Assembly (NCBI GenBank): GCA_037968755.1
Contig: JBBKWB010000112.1
Span: 1-64,000, forward strand
Direction of reading: 5' to 3'
Source of the DNA: Woeseia sp037968755
GTDB taxonomy: Bacteria; Pseudomonadota; Gammaproteobacteria; Steroidobacterales; Woeseiaceae
DNA length: 64,000 nt
This document shows, piece by piece, positions 15,623-24,213 of the stretch. The notes under the pieces were generated by a model. It worked only from the letters and a program-made list of their open reading frames with translations. It was not told where the DNA came from and did not search any database. A program made the position numbers and the translations under genes. The stretch's first letter is position 1. The number at the start of each line of letters is the position of its first letter.

Positions 15623-17206
15623 ATGACCGGCATGCCGGAATTTGCAACCGTCGACCCGTTTAAGGGCATGACTGGCAAGGCGCCTGGCAAGGTACAAAAC
15701 CTGCTCGGAGGACAATGGCGGGACGGCGACGCGATTCGCGACGACATTCCGGACCCGATGAACGGGGAAGCATTCCTGCAGGTGCCGGATACGCAGGACT
15801 ACAGTGGCTTCATCGACGGTCTGCGCAGTTGCCCGAAAACCGGCTTGCACAACCCGTTTTACCGCCCTGACCGCTACGTCATGCTCGGCAGAGTCTGCGC
15901 GCGGGCCGCTGCCACAATGGCACAGCCTGAAGTACAGGATTTTTTCACGCGCCTGATTCAACGCGTAATGCCCAAGAGCTGGGCACAATGCGAGGGCGAA
16001 GTGGTGGTCACCCGGCTGTTCATAGAGAACTTCGCGGGCGACGGAGTGCGCTTTCTGGGCCGGGGCTTCTCCAATCCGGGAGATCACGATGGCCAGGAGT
16101 CGCGCGGCTATCGCTGGCCCTTTGGTCCGGTTGCCGTCGTCGCGCCATTTAACTTTCCGCTGGAGATCCCCGCGTTACAGGTCATGGGCGCATTGTTCAT
16201 GGGTAACCGTCCGCTCGTTAAAGTGGATTCGAAGGTCAGCGTCGTCTTCGAGCAGTTTTTACGTTTGCTGATACACAGCGGTTTGCCGGCGAACGATATC
16301 GATCTTATTCATTGTCGCGGCTCGCAAATGGGCAAGTTGGTACACGAAGCGAAGGATATCTTTCGGCTGGTGCAATTCACGGGCTCCAGCGGTGTCGCAG
16401 AGCACATTGCTGGCGAACTGAACGGCCGGGTGCGACTTGAAGATGCCGGATTCGACTGGAAAGTCATAGGCCCTGATTTTCAGCCCGAGTGGCTGGACTT
16501 CGTGGCCTGGCAGTCTGATCAGGACGCCTATAACGCAACCGGGCAAAAATGTTCAGCGACCAGCATCCTGTTTGTTCACGACAACTGGAAAAAAGCACTG
16601 TTGCCCAAACTGGAAGCGCTCGCTGCACGGCGATCCATTGACGACCTTACCCTGGGCCCGGTGTTGAGCTGGACGGCCGAACGCATGCAACAACACATTG
16701 CCGACGTCAGTAACATCCCCGGCGCGAAACTACTGTTTGGTGGCAAGCCGCTTAAGAACCACAAGGTTCCATCCTGCTACGGAACGTTGCAGGCTACTGC
16801 AGTTGAAGTGCCGCTGGCCGCGCTGGCGGGTGAACATTTTGAGTTGGCCACCACGGAATTATTCGGTCCGTTCCAGGTTGTAGTCTCCTACGGTGACAAA
16901 GATCTGCCGACTGTACTCGGTCTGCTGGAACGTATCTCGCACCACCTGACTGCTGCCGTCGTCAGTGCGGATGTGAATTTCCAAAAGACTGTGCTGGGTG
17001 CAACCGTTAACGGCACAACCTACTGTGGTATGCGGGCGCGCACGACCGGTGCGCCGCAGAATCACTGGTTTGGTCCCTGCGGCGATCCGCGTGCGGCCGG
17101 CATCGGTACTGCTGAGGCCATTACCAGCACCTGGAGTGGTCATCGCGAGATCATCATGGATCAGGGCCCGCTGCCGGACGGCTGGACCGTGCCTGAGTCG
17201 GCTTGA
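15623..17206 (+). CDS. Aldehyde dehydrogenase, ALDH12-like delta-1-pyrroline-5-carboxylate dehydrogenase
   Basis: A 527-residue NAD-dependent aldehyde dehydrogenase. It resembles the plant mitochondrial P5C dehydrogenase (ALDH12) along its length: PDPMNGEAFLQVPDT near residues 44-58, CPKTGLHNPFYRPDRYV, GEVVVTRLFIENFAGD, GYRWPFGPVAVVAPFNFPLE, RLEDAGFDWKVIGPD, and near the end TTGAPQNHWFGPCGDPRAAG. The nucleophile is Cys310 in GQKCSA and Glu273 in RLEDAG is a candidate general base. FTGSS lies at 253-257. The likely reaction is P5C semialdehyde to glutamate. No organelle-type or signal leader is present. AGGAG lies before the ATG. The aminotransferase gene follows after 10 bases. The substrate is inferred from family memory only; putA elsewhere in the window has the same activity. 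Confidence 0.85.
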   Translation: MTGMPEFATVDPFKGMTGKAPGKVQNLLGGQWRDGDAIRDDIPDPMNGEAFLQVPDTQDYSGFIDGLRSCPKTGLHNPFYRPDRYVMLGRVCARAAATMAQPEVQDFFTRLIQRVMPKSWAQCEGEVVVTRLFIENFAGDGVRFLGRGFSNPGDHDGQESRGYRWPFGPVAVVAPFNFPLEIPALQVMGALFMGNRPLVKVDSKVSVVFEQFLRLLIHSGLPANDIDLIHCRGSQMGKLVHEAKDIFRLVQFTGSSGVAEHIAGELNGRVRLEDAGFDWKVIGPDFQPEWLDFVAWQSDQDAYNATGQKCSATSILFVHDNWKKALLPKLEALAARRSIDDLTLGPVLSWTAERMQQHIADVSNIPGAKLLFGGKPLKNHKVPSCYGTLQATAVEVPLAALAGEHFELATTELFGPFQVVVSYGDKDLPTVLGLLERISHHLTAAVVSADVNFQKTVLGATVNGTTYCGMRARTTGAPQNHWFGPCGDPRAAGIGTAEAITSTWSGHREIIMDQGPLPDGWTVPESA

Positions 17207-17216
17207 GGACAGATCG

Positions 17217-18377
17217 ATTCCTGCCATCGACAGTAAACTCCCGGATGTAGGCACCACGATTTTCGCGGTAATGAGTCAGCTCTCGGCCGAGCACAATGCC
17301 ATTAACCTGTCGCAGGGCTTTCCAAGCTTCAGCCCCGATTCGCGGCTGCTCGATCGCGTCACTCACTACTTGCAGTCTGGCGCTAACCAGTACGCACCCA
17401 TGACTGGCGTGCCCGCTTTGCGCGAAGCCATCGCGGACAAGGTTAGTACGCTGTATGGCCGCGCAGTCAACGTTGATTCCGAGATTACGATCTCCGATGG
17501 CGCGACTGAAGGTTTGTTCAGCACGATCCAGGCTGTCGTCCGCCCAGACGATGAAGTCATCGTATTCGACCCCGCTTATGACGCGTACGCGCCTTCTGTG
17601 GCGCTTGCCGGCGGGACAACCCGGCGTCTGCCACTGGTACGCACTGCCTCGCGCACGGGCCTGCATATCGACTTCGGCCGTCTTGCCGATGCTATAAGTA
17701 AGCGCACGCGGCTGATTATCCTGAACTTCCCGCACAATCCGACTGGCGCAATTCTGGCCCGAGAAGATCTCGACACTCTCGCCGACCTGGTGCGAGACAC
17801 ATCGATTTATTTGCTCTCAGATGAAGTCTACGAACACATAGTGTTTGACGGACAACGCCACTACAGCCTGCTCCAGCACCATGAACTCTGGCAGCGCAGC
17901 TTTGTTGTGTCTTCATTCGGCAAGACCTATCACGCAACGGGATGGAAGGTTGGCTACTGCATCGCGCCAGCCGAGCTGACTGTGGAGTTCCGCCGCATAC
18001 ACCAATTCACCTGTTACGCGGTAGTCACGCCGATACAACATGCGCTCGCGGACTTCATGCGCGATACACCGGAACACTACGAACAGCTGTCCGCCTTTTA
18101 CGAACAAAAGCGTGATCACTTTTGCTCGCTACTCCGCGATTCACGCTTTACGTTGCAGCCAGCGGAAGGCACGTTTTTCCAGATACTGGATTACTCCGCT
18201 ATCTCGACGGAACAGGATTTGGACTATGCTCAACAATTGACGCGAGAGATTGGAGTCGCTTCAATTCCCGTTTCCGTTTTTTGCGAGCAACCGGGCGAGG
18301 ATCGCCTGCTACGGTTCTGTTTCGCGAAAGATGACGCCATGCTCGAAGAGGCCGCCAAACGTCTATGTCAGCTTTAA
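17217..18377 (+). CDS. ybdL: Methionine-type aminotransferase, YbdL-like (PLP fold type I)
   Basis: PLP-dependent class I aminotransferase preferring Met, Phe and related amino acids or their keto acids. The whole sequence follows E. coli YbdL: SKLPDVGTTIFAVMSQ, INLSQGFPSF, GANQYAPMTGVPALREAI, NFPHNPTGA, SDEVYEHIVFDG, the PLP lysine in SSFGKTYHATGWKVGYC, and SVFCEQPGEDRLLRFCFAK. The conserved N-terminus begins before the first in-frame ATG (17271). The best start is ATT at 17217, with GAGG eight bases upstream; it gives 386 residues, the length I recall for YbdL. The far-upstream ATG at 16998 would overlap the dehydrogenase by 209 bases. CTG 17193 and ATG 17271 remain possible. It overlaps the amidase gene by 13 bases. 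Confidence 0.9.
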   Translation: MPAIDSKLPDVGTTIFAVMSQLSAEHNAINLSQGFPSFSPDSRLLDRVTHYLQSGANQYAPMTGVPALREAIADKVSTLYGRAVNVDSEITISDGATEGLFSTIQAVVRPDDEVIVFDPAYDAYAPSVALAGGTTRRLPLVRTASRTGLHIDFGRLADAISKRTRLIILNFPHNPTGAILAREDLDTLADLVRDTSIYLLSDEVYEHIVFDGQRHYSLLQHHELWQRSFVVSSFGKTYHATGWKVGYCIAPAELTVEFRRIHQFTCYAVVTPIQHALADFMRDTPEHYEQLSAFYEQKRDHFCSLLRDSRFTLQPAEGTFFQILDYSAISTEQDLDYAQQLTREIGVASIPVSVFCEQPGEDRLLRFCFAKDDAMLEEAAKRLCQL

Positions 18378-19147
18378 ACATCGCAATCCTGCAGGCAGAT
18401 TTACGCTGGCATGATGCCGCCGCGAACCGGGAGCATTTTGCTGCGAGCCTTCAGGATTTGAAACCGGGTACCGACCTGATCGTATTGCCGGAAATGTTCA
18501 CTACCGGGTTTTCGATGGATGCGCCGGGTCAGGCCGAAAGCATGGATGGGCCATCGCTGATATGGCTGCGCGAAACTGCTGGCCGCAGCAACAGCGCAAT
18601 CTGCGGCAGCCTGATCATCCGCGACAGCGACCACTACTTTAATCGCTTTGTCCTGATGCGGCCTGACGGTACATACGAGCAGTACGACAAGCGACACCTG
18701 TTTCGACTTGCCAGCGAAGACGCGCATTACCGTGCAGGCGAGCAAAACACGATCATCACGTTAAAAGGATGGCGCATCCGTCCGCAGGTTTGTTACGACC
18801 TGCGCTTTCCAGTATGGAGCCGCAGACAGAGCGACGATGATTTTGACTTGTTGTTGTATGTCGCCAATTGGCCGGGCGCCCGGCATCATGCCTGGGAAAC
18901 CCTTTTGCGCGCCCGTGCAATCGAAAACCAGTGCTACGTCGCTGGCGTGAATCGTTGCGGCGTCGATGGCAATGACCTGCCCTACTTAGGCGGCAGTGCA
19001 ATTGTTGATTACCTTGGCCACGATATTGTGAATCTTGGCGACCAGCCGGGTGCTGGCACAGCAACTGTCGAGCTAGCGGACATGCAAAAGTTTCGCAAGC
19101 GCTTTCCATTCGACATTGATGCGGATCGCTTCGAACTCAAACGCTAA
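18365..19147 (+). CDS. yafV: Omega-amidase of the nitrilase family (YafV/Nit2-like)
   Basis: Carbon-nitrogen hydrolase that removes the amide from omega-amides of 2-oxo acids such as alpha-ketoglutaramate. The catalytic triad is visible: Glu43 (LPEMFTTGFS), Lys109 (YDKRHLF) and Cys143 (QVCYDLRFPVWSR). The 260 residues match YafV (256). NWPGARHHAWETLLRARAIE is a further family mark. The gene overlaps the aminotransferase by 13 bases, so the two are translationally coupled. This makes a glutamine-transaminase/omega-amidase pair: the aminotransferase uses glutamine to re-aminate a keto acid such as the methionine-salvage intermediate, and the amidase pulls the reaction by hydrolysing the ketoglutaramate. 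Confidence 0.92.
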   Translation: MSALNIAILQADLRWHDAAANREHFAASLQDLKPGTDLIVLPEMFTTGFSMDAPGQAESMDGPSLIWLRETAGRSNSAICGSLIIRDSDHYFNRFVLMRPDGTYEQYDKRHLFRLASEDAHYRAGEQNTIITLKGWRIRPQVCYDLRFPVWSRRQSDDDFDLLLYVANWPGARHHAWETLLRARAIENQCYVAGVNRCGVDGNDLPYLGGSAIVDYLGHDIVNLGDQPGAGTATVELADMQKFRKRFPFDIDADRFELKR

Positions 19148-19293
19148 GACTGCAGCTAATTTTGGCGGCGCAATTTCTGCGCTCGTTACATGCCGGCTCG
19201 CATGACCCGCTGCGGCAGCGAACGGCACCCCGTGAGTTGAGTGCTGCAATCGGTTGCTGCAGGCACTCGATCAAATCAGTATGCCGCAGCAGG

Positions 19294-21102
19294 TCAGGAA
19301 GCAACCATCGCCGGATCATTCAGCACGCTGAGAAATTGCTCGCCGTAGCGATCAAGCTTGGTCTGCCCTACGCCGCTGATCTCCAGCATGTCAGATGCCG
19401 TCCGTGGCCGGACCGTCAGCATCTCGCGCAATGACCGGTCGTGAAAGATCACGTAAGGCGGCACATTGTGTTCGCTGGCCAGCGACTGCCGACACGCGCG
19501 CAGCGCCTCCCACAACTGCTCATCTTCAAGCGGAACAGCTGCAACTGCGGCAGACTTCCTGATGGGTCCGGCCAGCTTCTTTGGGTCTTTCCGAAATGCA
19601 ATCTGTACGTCGCCGCGCAGCAGACCGCGGCTTTGCTCGGTCAGAACCAGGGCACCGTAGCGCTGTGCGTCGCTGCGCAGAAAGCCGCGCACGATGAGCT
19701 GGCGGATTATCGACCGCCACACTGTCGCATCGATATCGTCGCCAATCGCAAATACGCTGAGCCCCGTGTGGCCATGCTGCCGAACCTTGTCAGTCGACTT
19801 GCCACACAGGACATCGATGACATGTGCCGCACCAAAGCGCTGGCCGGTTCGATAAACTGCAGACAGGAGCTTGCGTGCAGGCTCCGTTCCTTCCCAGGTC
19901 TTAACCGGCGTCAGGCAACCGTCGCAATTACCGCAATCGGCGGGGAGCGTATCTCCAAAGTATTCGAGCAAGGGTCGGCGGCGACAGCCCGTTACTTCGC
20001 ACCAGCCAAGGAGCGCATCCAGTTTCTGCCGTTCGTGGCGCTTGAACTCTTCCGCGGCCTCGGATTCATCCAGCATTTGCCTCAGGCGCACGACATCCTG
20101 CAAGCCATACACCATCCAGGCATCGGCCGGTTCGCCATCACGGCCTGCCCGGCCGGTTTCCTGGTAGTACGATTCCATGCTTTTCGGCAAATCAAGATGC
20201 GCCACGAAACGTACATCGGGTTTGTCGATGCCCATACCGAATGCAATGGTCGCCACAATGATGACGGCATCGTCATTCAGAAACCGACGCTGATGATCGG
20301 TTCGCGTATCGCTCGGCAAGCCGGCATGGTACGGCAATGCATTAAAGCCCTGTGCATTCAGCCAATCAGCAGTGCTCTCTGTCTTCTTGCGCGACAAGCA
20401 ATACACAATGCCAGCGTCCTGCCTGTGGCCCTGCAAGAACTTAAGCAATTGACGCTTGGCGTCGGATTTCGGCTGCACAAGGTACGCGATATTGGGCCGG
20501 TCAAACGGGCTGACAAAAACACCCGGCTCATCGAGTTCAAGTCGATCAATAATTTCCCTGCGCGTCTTTTCCGTAGCGGTGGCTGTCAATGCCAGGCGTG
20601 GTACGCCCGGAAACAACGTCTTGAGCTCGCCAAGTTGCAAATATTCCTGGCGAAAGTCATGCCCCCACTGCGACACGCAATGCGCTTCGTCGATAGCGAT
20701 GACCGACAGCGGCACCTCACTCAGCAAGTTGCGTGTATAGCCGTTGGCCAGTCGTTCCGGGGCAACGTACAGCAGTTGCAACGTGCCGCTCTTAAGTTTG
20801 CTGATAACGTCACGTTGCTCTGCGTCCGTTTGGCTGGAGTTTAGAAACCCGGCCTCCACGCCTACTTCATGTAGCGCTGCCACTTGATCGTGCATCAAGG
20901 CGATAAGCGGTGATATGACCAGACCGACACCGCCGCGTAGCATTGCAGGAATTTGGTAGCACAAGGACTTACCGCCACCTGTCGGCATGATGACCAGCGC
21001 ATCGCGACCGGCAACTGCTGATTCAATAACGTCCTGTTGCGCGCCGCGAAACTCGGTGTAACCGAAAACTTTGCGGAGAATATCCTGTGCTGTATCAGCC
21101 AT
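19294..21102 (-). CDS. recQ: ATP-dependent DNA helicase RecQ
   Basis: 3'-5' superfamily 2 helicase for recombination and fork repair. From the ATG at 21102 the protein is 602 residues (E. coli 609); the frame extends upstream, but this ATG overlaps the stop of the ABC-F gene by one base (TAATG). Visible are Walker A (MPTGGGKSLCYQIPAML), DEAH (AIDEAHCVSQWGHDFR), motif VI (QETGRAGRDG), the zinc-binding region (CRRRPLLEYFGD then CGNCDGC), a winged-helix RQC domain and a C-terminal HRDC domain (about 520-595, with SDMLEISGVGQTKLDRYG). It ends 146 bases from the convergent amidase gene; I see no clear terminator there. Confidence 0.96.
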   Translation of the reverse strand: MADTAQDILRKVFGYTEFRGAQQDVIESAVAGRDALVIMPTGGGKSLCYQIPAMLRGGVGLVISPLIALMHDQVAALHEVGVEAGFLNSSQTDAEQRDVISKLKSGTLQLLYVAPERLANGYTRNLLSEVPLSVIAIDEAHCVSQWGHDFRQEYLQLGELKTLFPGVPRLALTATATEKTRREIIDRLELDEPGVFVSPFDRPNIAYLVQPKSDAKRQLLKFLQGHRQDAGIVYCLSRKKTESTADWLNAQGFNALPYHAGLPSDTRTDHQRRFLNDDAVIIVATIAFGMGIDKPDVRFVAHLDLPKSMESYYQETGRAGRDGEPADAWMVYGLQDVVRLRQMLDESEAAEEFKRHERQKLDALLGWCEVTGCRRRPLLEYFGDTLPADCGNCDGCLTPVKTWEGTEPARKLLSAVYRTGQRFGAAHVIDVLCGKSTDKVRQHGHTGLSVFAIGDDIDATVWRSIIRQLIVRGFLRSDAQRYGALVLTEQSRGLLRGDVQIAFRKDPKKLAGPIRKSAAVAAVPLEDEQLWEALRACRQSLASEHNVPPYVIFHDRSLREMLTVRPRTASDMLEISGVGQTKLDRYGEQFLSVLNDPAMVAS

Positions 21103-22994
21103 TAGTGTTGTAACCGTTCGATTTCTTCGCAGGCTTGCAGCCACAGTTGCTCTGCCGCGTCCAGCGATTGTGAGTTTTCTGCCTGTGCCGCAAGCAGATC
21201 CTGAAGCTCTGCTTTACGACTTGCATCGTACAGGCCCGTGTCCGTGAGTCGCCGCTCAATTGTTGCCTTCGCTTCCTGCAGCGAATCCAACTCGCGCTCA
21301 TACTGTTGCATACGTTTTCTTGTGGGCGCCAGCAACTGGCGTTTCTCTGCTTCCCGCTGTTTTTGCGCCTTGCGTTCCGCGGCGGACTGACTGCCATTAC
21401 CTGTACCCCGCTTGCTCCCGTCTCGCGTCTGTTGATTCAGCCAGTCCGGATAATCATCCAGACTGCCATCGAACTCATTGACACTTTGTTCATTGACCAG
21501 CAACAAGGTGTCTGTCGCAACGCGTAGCAAGTGACGATCATGCGACACGATAACCATGGCGCCGTCAAAATCCTGTAACGCGGTCGCCAGCGCCTGGCGC
21601 ATTTCGAGGTCGAGGTGGTTAGTTGGCTCATCAAGCAAGAGCAGGTTCGGTCGTTGATACGCGAGCAACGCCAGCGCAAGACGCGACTTTTCGCCACCGG
21701 AAAATGGTGCCGTATTCATGAACACGGTATCGCCGGAGAAGCCGAAACCGCCGAGCCAATTGCGCAGTTCGGATTCACGCGCCTTTGGGTCCAGGATCTG
21801 CAAGTGTTCGAGTGGCGAACTGTCGGGACGCAGTTGTTCGATCTGGTGCTGTGCAAAGTAGCCGATCTTCAGATCACGTGCGGTCGTAACGTCGCCGGCC
21901 TGCGGCGCCAGCAGGCCAGCCAGGAATTTGATCAACGTCGACTTTCCCGCCCCGTTGCGTCCAAGCAAGCCCACACGGTCGCCCGGCTGCAAAGTCATGC
22001 GGACGCCATCCAGTACCCGGGTATCGCCATAGCCAACAGCAACCTGCTCCATACTCAACAGTGGTCGTGGGTTTTTCTCCGGCTGCAGCAGCCGAAAGTG
22101 GAAGGGTGAATCGACGTGCGCGGCGGCGATCCGGTCCATGCGCTCCAGCGCCTTCAGCCGGCTTTGTGCCTGCTTCGCTTTAGAGGCCTTGGCTCTGAAA
22201 CGATCGACGAACGACTTCATGTGCGCGATCTCGCGCTGTTGTTTTTCGTACTGCGATTGCTGCAGCGCGAGGCGCTCTGCCCGTACCCGCTCGAACGCAG
22301 TGTAGTTGCCCTTGTACATCGTCGCTTTGCTGTGCTCAATGTGAATCACGTGTGCGACGACACTGTCGAGAAAATCCCGGTCATGGGAGATGAGCAGTAA
22401 GGTGCCCTGGTAATCTCGCAACCAGCTCTCGAGCCAGATGACGGCGTCGAGGTCGAGATGGTTAGTCGGCTCATCCAGCAACAGCAAAGACGAACGGCAC
22501 ATCAATGCTTTCGCAAGATTCAGGCGAACGCGCCAACCGCCCGAGAATTCGTTCACCGCTCGATGCTCATCACCGATAGCGAAGCCCAGGCCATGCAACA
22601 AGCGCCCGGCGCGGGCCCGCGCGGTATAACCATCAATGTTCTCAAGGCGGCCGTGCAGGAGCGCCAACGCCTCGCCGTCACTACCGCCGTCTGTGCGTTC
22701 GATCAGACGCTCTACTTCGCGCAGCTCGGCATCACCGTCGAGTACGTACTCGATCGCCGGCCTGCCATCGTCCGGTGTCTGCTGTGCGACATGCGCGATC
22801 ACCCAATCGGAAGGCACAGCCAGGGAACCGCCATCGGCTCCTATCTCACCGAGGATCAACGAAAACAGGCTGGACTTGCCACTGCCATTGGCGCCCGTCA
22901 GTCCCACCTTGTAGCCGGGGTGTATCTGTAACGTGGTTTCGTCGAGCAGCAGGCGAACGCCGCGCCGCAATGCGAGATTGGTGAACTGCAACAT
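21102..22994 (-). CDS. yheS: ABC-F family ATPase, YheS-like
   Basis: A 630-residue soluble protein with two ABC ATPase domains and no membrane segment, the ABC-F plan; such proteins act on the ribosome as translation factors. Domain 1 has GANGSGKSSLFSLILG and FSGGWRVRLNLAKAL; domain 2 has GRNGAGKSTLIKFLAGLL and FSGGEKSRLALALLA, each with LLLDEPTNHLDL. The inter-domain linker (about 235-290) is basic and helical, the P-site-tRNA-interaction motif region. The C-terminus is a coiled coil (KRQLLAPTRKRMQQYERELD) as in YheS (637). It precedes recQ with a one-base overlap, so they form an operon. Confidence 0.92.
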   Translation of the reverse strand: MLQFTNLALRRGVRLLLDETTLQIHPGYKVGLTGANGSGKSSLFSLILGEIGADGGSLAVPSDWVIAHVAQQTPDDGRPAIEYVLDGDAELREVERLIERTDGGSDGEALALLHGRLENIDGYTARARAGRLLHGLGFAIGDEHRAVNEFSGGWRVRLNLAKALMCRSSLLLLDEPTNHLDLDAVIWLESWLRDYQGTLLLISHDRDFLDSVVAHVIHIEHSKATMYKGNYTAFERVRAERLALQQSQYEKQQREIAHMKSFVDRFRAKASKAKQAQSRLKALERMDRIAAAHVDSPFHFRLLQPEKNPRPLLSMEQVAVGYGDTRVLDGVRMTLQPGDRVGLLGRNGAGKSTLIKFLAGLLAPQAGDVTTARDLKIGYFAQHQIEQLRPDSSPLEHLQILDPKARESELRNWLGGFGFSGDTVFMNTAPFSGGEKSRLALALLAYQRPNLLLLDEPTNHLDLEMRQALATALQDFDGAMVIVSHDRHLLRVATDTLLLVNEQSVNEFDGSLDDYPDWLNQQTRDGSKRGTGNGSQSAAERKAQKQREAEKRQLLAPTRKRMQQYERELDSLQEAKATIERRLTDTGLYDASRKAELQDLLAAQAENSQSLDAAEQLWLQACEEIERLQH

Positions 22995-23042
22995 GGGCGC
23001 GATTGTAGCGGTTCTTAGCGACCGCGGTAGCCTAAACGGGGC

Positions 23043-23900
23043 TTACAAGGACCCGGCAGAAAAAGTGTCACAGGCATCGGGATTTCCCGAGTCGTAACCC
23101 GTCCTGAACCAGCGCTTGCGTTGTGCAGAGCTGCCGTGGGTGAATGAATCCGGTGTGACCGTCCCGCGCGACTGGCGCTGCAGACGATCATCACCGATTG
23201 CAGTCGCCGCGTTCAGCGCTTCGTCGAGATCGCCCTCTTCCAGAATGCCGTGCATGCGGTCGGCCCGGTTCGCCCAAACGCCGGAAAAACAATCGGCCTG
23301 CAGTTCAAGCCGCACAGAGAGCTGGTTGACCTCAGCCTGGCTGCGACCCTGTTGCTGCAACTCGCGAACTTTTGTGGAGACACCGAGCAGGTTCTGTACG
23401 TGATGCGCTACTTCGTGCGCCACAACATAAGCCTGAGCGAAATCGCCCGGCGCGCCGAAACGCGTTTGCAGATCATTGAAGAAGCTCAGATCGATGTAGG
23501 CTTTACGATCGCCGGGACAATAGAACGGGCCCATCGCGGCCTGGCCCATGCCACAGGCTGAGCGGGTTGAACCCGTGAACAGAACCAGAGACGGCGGTTG
23601 GTAGGTCTGGCCACCGCTGCGAAAGATTTCGCCCCAAACATCCTCAGTATCAGCAAGGACTACGGCAATGCGGTTAGCCGCAGGATCGTTCTCGAGGTTC
23701 TCTGGCAGCGGCTCTGCGCTCTGCGTGGAACCACCTACCGCCTCCAGTCCCTGCATCAGCATATTGGGATCAAGACCAGTGTAGGCCGCAATCAGGATGA
23801 CGACGAGCGTGCCTATGCCACCGCCGAGCAATTTGCCGCCACGTCCGGAACCCCGGCGATCTTCAACATTGCTACTTCGTCTGCGGCCTTTCCAGCGCAT
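23043..23900 (-). CDS. ypfJ: Neutral zinc metallopeptidase, YpfJ family
   Basis: A 285-residue membrane-anchored protein. The N-terminus is Gly- and Arg-rich and begins MRWKGRRRSSNVEDRRG, as in YpfJ (287). One transmembrane helix follows (GTLVVILIAAYTG, about 30-42). The periplasmic part has the HExxH zinc motif AHEVAHHVQN (His162, Glu163, His166) and ELQADCFSGVWA, probably carrying the third ligand. The C-terminal HGSSAQRKRWFRTGYDSG is typical. Family substrates are unknown. Its stop lies 48 bases from the start of the ABC-F gene on the same strand. Confidence 0.92.
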   Translation of the reverse strand: MRWKGRRRSSNVEDRRGSGRGGKLLGGGIGTLVVILIAAYTGLDPNMLMQGLEAVGGSTQSAEPLPENLENDPAANRIAVVLADTEDVWGEIFRSGGQTYQPPSLVLFTGSTRSACGMGQAAMGPFYCPGDRKAYIDLSFFNDLQTRFGAPGDFAQAYVVAHEVAHHVQNLLGVSTKVRELQQQGRSQAEVNQLSVRLELQADCFSGVWANRADRMHGILEEGDLDEALNAATAIGDDRLQRQSRGTVTPDSFTHGSSAQRKRWFRTGYDSGNPDACDTFSAGSL

Positions 23901-24213
23901 GGCGCTCTCCGTTGGGTGCTCTCAGAAATTACTGCCGCATTATCGCCCGATTTGGTGCCGGGGTATCGTAAACATTGGTTACATCATGCAACGCATCCTG
24001 CCGAGACATGCACAGAAACTAACTGTCTGGTTCGAATGTCGAATTTGCTTTGCACTGTTTTCGCGGTCCCACTGGCATTCTGCGGGCTGGCATTGGCACC
24101 GCACCCTCCACCACCTATTCCGTTGAGCAGCCGAAAACCGGACCGCACAAACGAAAACGCCCCGGACGAGCCGAGGCGTTTTTTGTACGTGGTGCGCGGG
24201 GCACCGGGATGGA
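23901..24213. other. Intergenic region of 313 bases
   Basis: Between the ypfJ start (23900) and the end of the PEP-CTERM gene (24214). It holds the ypfJ promoter region, for which I see no convincing boxes, and the terminator at 24154-24185. An open frame on the plus strand near 24037 begins like a signal peptide but runs through the terminator and antisense to the PEP-CTERM gene; I do not call it. Confidence 0.6.
24154..24185. terminator. Terminator downstream of the PEP-CTERM gene
   Basis: AACGCCCCGG and CCGAGGCGTT form a 10-bp stem around ACGAG. In minus-strand RNA the one irregular position is a U-G wobble, so the hairpin is complete, followed by TTTTCGTTTG. On the plus strand it has a C-A mismatch but a better T-run (TTTTTTG). 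Confidence 0.75.

Noticed and set aside
15491..16087. Minus-strand frame of 198 codons opposite the dehydrogenase
   Set aside because: Antisense to a clear gene and without family marks.
16998..17216. ATG 16998 as the aminotransferase start
   Set aside because: It would overlap the dehydrogenase gene by 209 bases, and the added residues are Arg/Pro-rich shadow sequence unlike any aminotransferase.
19148..19293. Search for a terminator between the amidase and recQ genes
   Set aside because: Short inverted repeats such as CGCTGC/GCAGCG occur, but none has a T-run.
19441..20844. A 467-codon plus-strand frame opposite recQ
   Set aside because: It lies fully antisense to a clear RecQ gene, lacks a ribosome site and has no recognisable motif.
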